Position numbers and translations under genes: made by a program
Shown here: piece by piece, positions 36,057 to 36,453 of the stretch
How positions within the stretch are numbered: position 1 is the stretch's first letter
Layout: every line of letters begins with the position of its first letter
Origin: Candidatus Polarisedimenticolaceae bacterium
Lineage (GTDB): Bacteria; Pseudomonadota; Gammaproteobacteria; Chromatiales; Chromatiaceae
Assembly (NCBI GenBank): GCA_021647945.1
Contig: JAKITT010000025.1
Span: 1 to 36,453 of the forward strand
Length of the DNA stretch: 36,453 bases
Reading direction: 5' to 3'
Notes under the pieces: generated by a model
The model's input: only the letters and a program-made list of their open reading frames with translations
What the model was told of the DNA's origin: nothing
Databases searched by the model: none

Positions 36057-36453
36057 ATAAACCCCGCCCCGTTTTTACATCTTGTGGCATCAAAGCCATT
36101 GCAATAAAACGTACCTATGCTGTTGGTTTGCCAATACACCGACAACCCCGCAACATCAATAGCGAACGACTCTCGCGTATATTCTGCCGCTGAAATAAAA
36201 ACATCCAACATATTAAACGCGCCAGTGGCTTCAACGTTTTTTGAAAGTATTATGTCATAATGTGTTTTACCTGAAATGGACGCTTTACTGATCGCATAAG
36301 TTGCCCCAGCGGAGTCTTTAATCGAAAACCCCGCAGCGGGTACATCCCTCACTTGTGCTAACACTCGAATACTGTACGTGGTAGGGATAACATGCCCAAA
36401 GACAAACAAACCTCGTGAATCAGACGTTGTACTTTCCAGCACATTGCCATTTT
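36050..36453 (-). CDS. Same metallopeptidase gene, upstream part (5' end beyond the window; frameshift at its 3' end)
   Basis: The frame is open to the right edge (reading NGN before VLESTTSDSRGLF) and ends at 36050 with GAGFMC-stop. It resembles an extracellular beta-sandwich (a carboxypeptidase-regulatory-like stretch, STTSDSRGLFVFGH) and the front of the catalytic domain (FNMLDVFISAAEYTRESFA, SVYWQTNSIGTFYCNGFDA). Adding one G to the GGGG-C-GGGG tract at about 36063-36071 joins it seamlessly to the downstream frame as KNGAGVYVLNQSGD. The start of the gene is outside the window. Confidence 0.75.
   Translation of the reverse strand, partial: NGNVLESTTSDSRGLFVFGHVIPTTYSIRVLAQVRDVPAAGFSIKDSAGATYAISKASISGKTHYDIILSKNVEATGAFNMLDVFISAAEYTRESFAIDVAGLSVYWQTNSIGTFYCNGFDATRCKNGAGFMC

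Overview
The window reads as a piece of chromosome from a motile, Gram-negative gammaproteobacterium with respiratory metabolism. It carries the lipid A / outer-membrane biogenesis operon bamA-skp-lpxD-fabZ-lpxA-lpxB-rnhB with dnaE beyond it, a TolC-type outer-membrane protein, hemH, queD, amtB, a CheV chemotaxis protein and a tetraheme cytochrome. Species cannot be fixed from sequence alone. No rRNA, tRNA or CRISPR array was recognised.

Layout. (1) 1-1.1 kb: a divergent pair, a CDP-alcohol phosphatidyltransferase (truncated by the left edge) and a TagD-like cytidylyltransferase, separated by a gap holding an 11-G tract; together they look like the two halves of a CDP-alcohol headgroup route. 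(2) 1.1-2.4 kb: an H-NS-like coiled-coil DNA-binding protein and an AT-rich 640-bp gene-free stretch with hairpins. (3) 2.3-5.8 kb: cheV behind a well-spaced sigma-28-type promoter, a DUF1841 protein translationally coupled to a small membrane protein, a DUF523/TudS-like protein and hemH. (4) 5.8-12 kb: an envelope/export group (TolC-like protein and M23 peptidase leftward; MsbA-like ABC exporter, MOSC and DUF1415 proteins rightward) and a YheT-like hydrolase. (5) 12.2-15.4 kb: two adjacent large genes of no recognised function, followed at 15.5-16.2 kb by two decayed insertion sequences (IS4-type and IS1595-type) joined head to head. This is the most likely accessory cassette and the best candidate for an undescribed system. 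(6) 16.3-22.4 kb: a YadG/YadH-like ABC pair, a tetraheme c554-like cytochrome, a membrane diguanylate cyclase with a CX5CH site in its sensor domain, and amtB preceded by a sigma-54-like promoter. (7) 22.47-22.79 kb: a 317-bp palindrome-rich MITE-like element with 18-bp imperfect terminal inverted repeats and a 4-bp target duplication, wedged between convergent amtB and queD. (8) 22.8-24 kb: queD and an acidic protein of unknown function behind a second sigma-28-like promoter. (9) 24-34.8 kb, all leftward: the bamA...rnhB, dnaE run, with a repeat-filled 362-bp gap between rnhB and dnaE and apparent TTG starts for fabZ and lpxA. (10) 35-36.45 kb: a secreted HEFGH metallopeptidase gene split by a one-base frameshift and running off the right edge; it occupies the place where rseP usually sits upstream of bamA.

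Two sigma-28-like sites (upstream of cheV and of the unknown acidic gene at 23.4 kb) link a hypothetical protein to the motility regulon. The cytochrome and the diguanylate cyclase are adjacent and suggest a redox-to-c-di-GMP connection. All functional calls come from reading motifs by eye; no database search was run.
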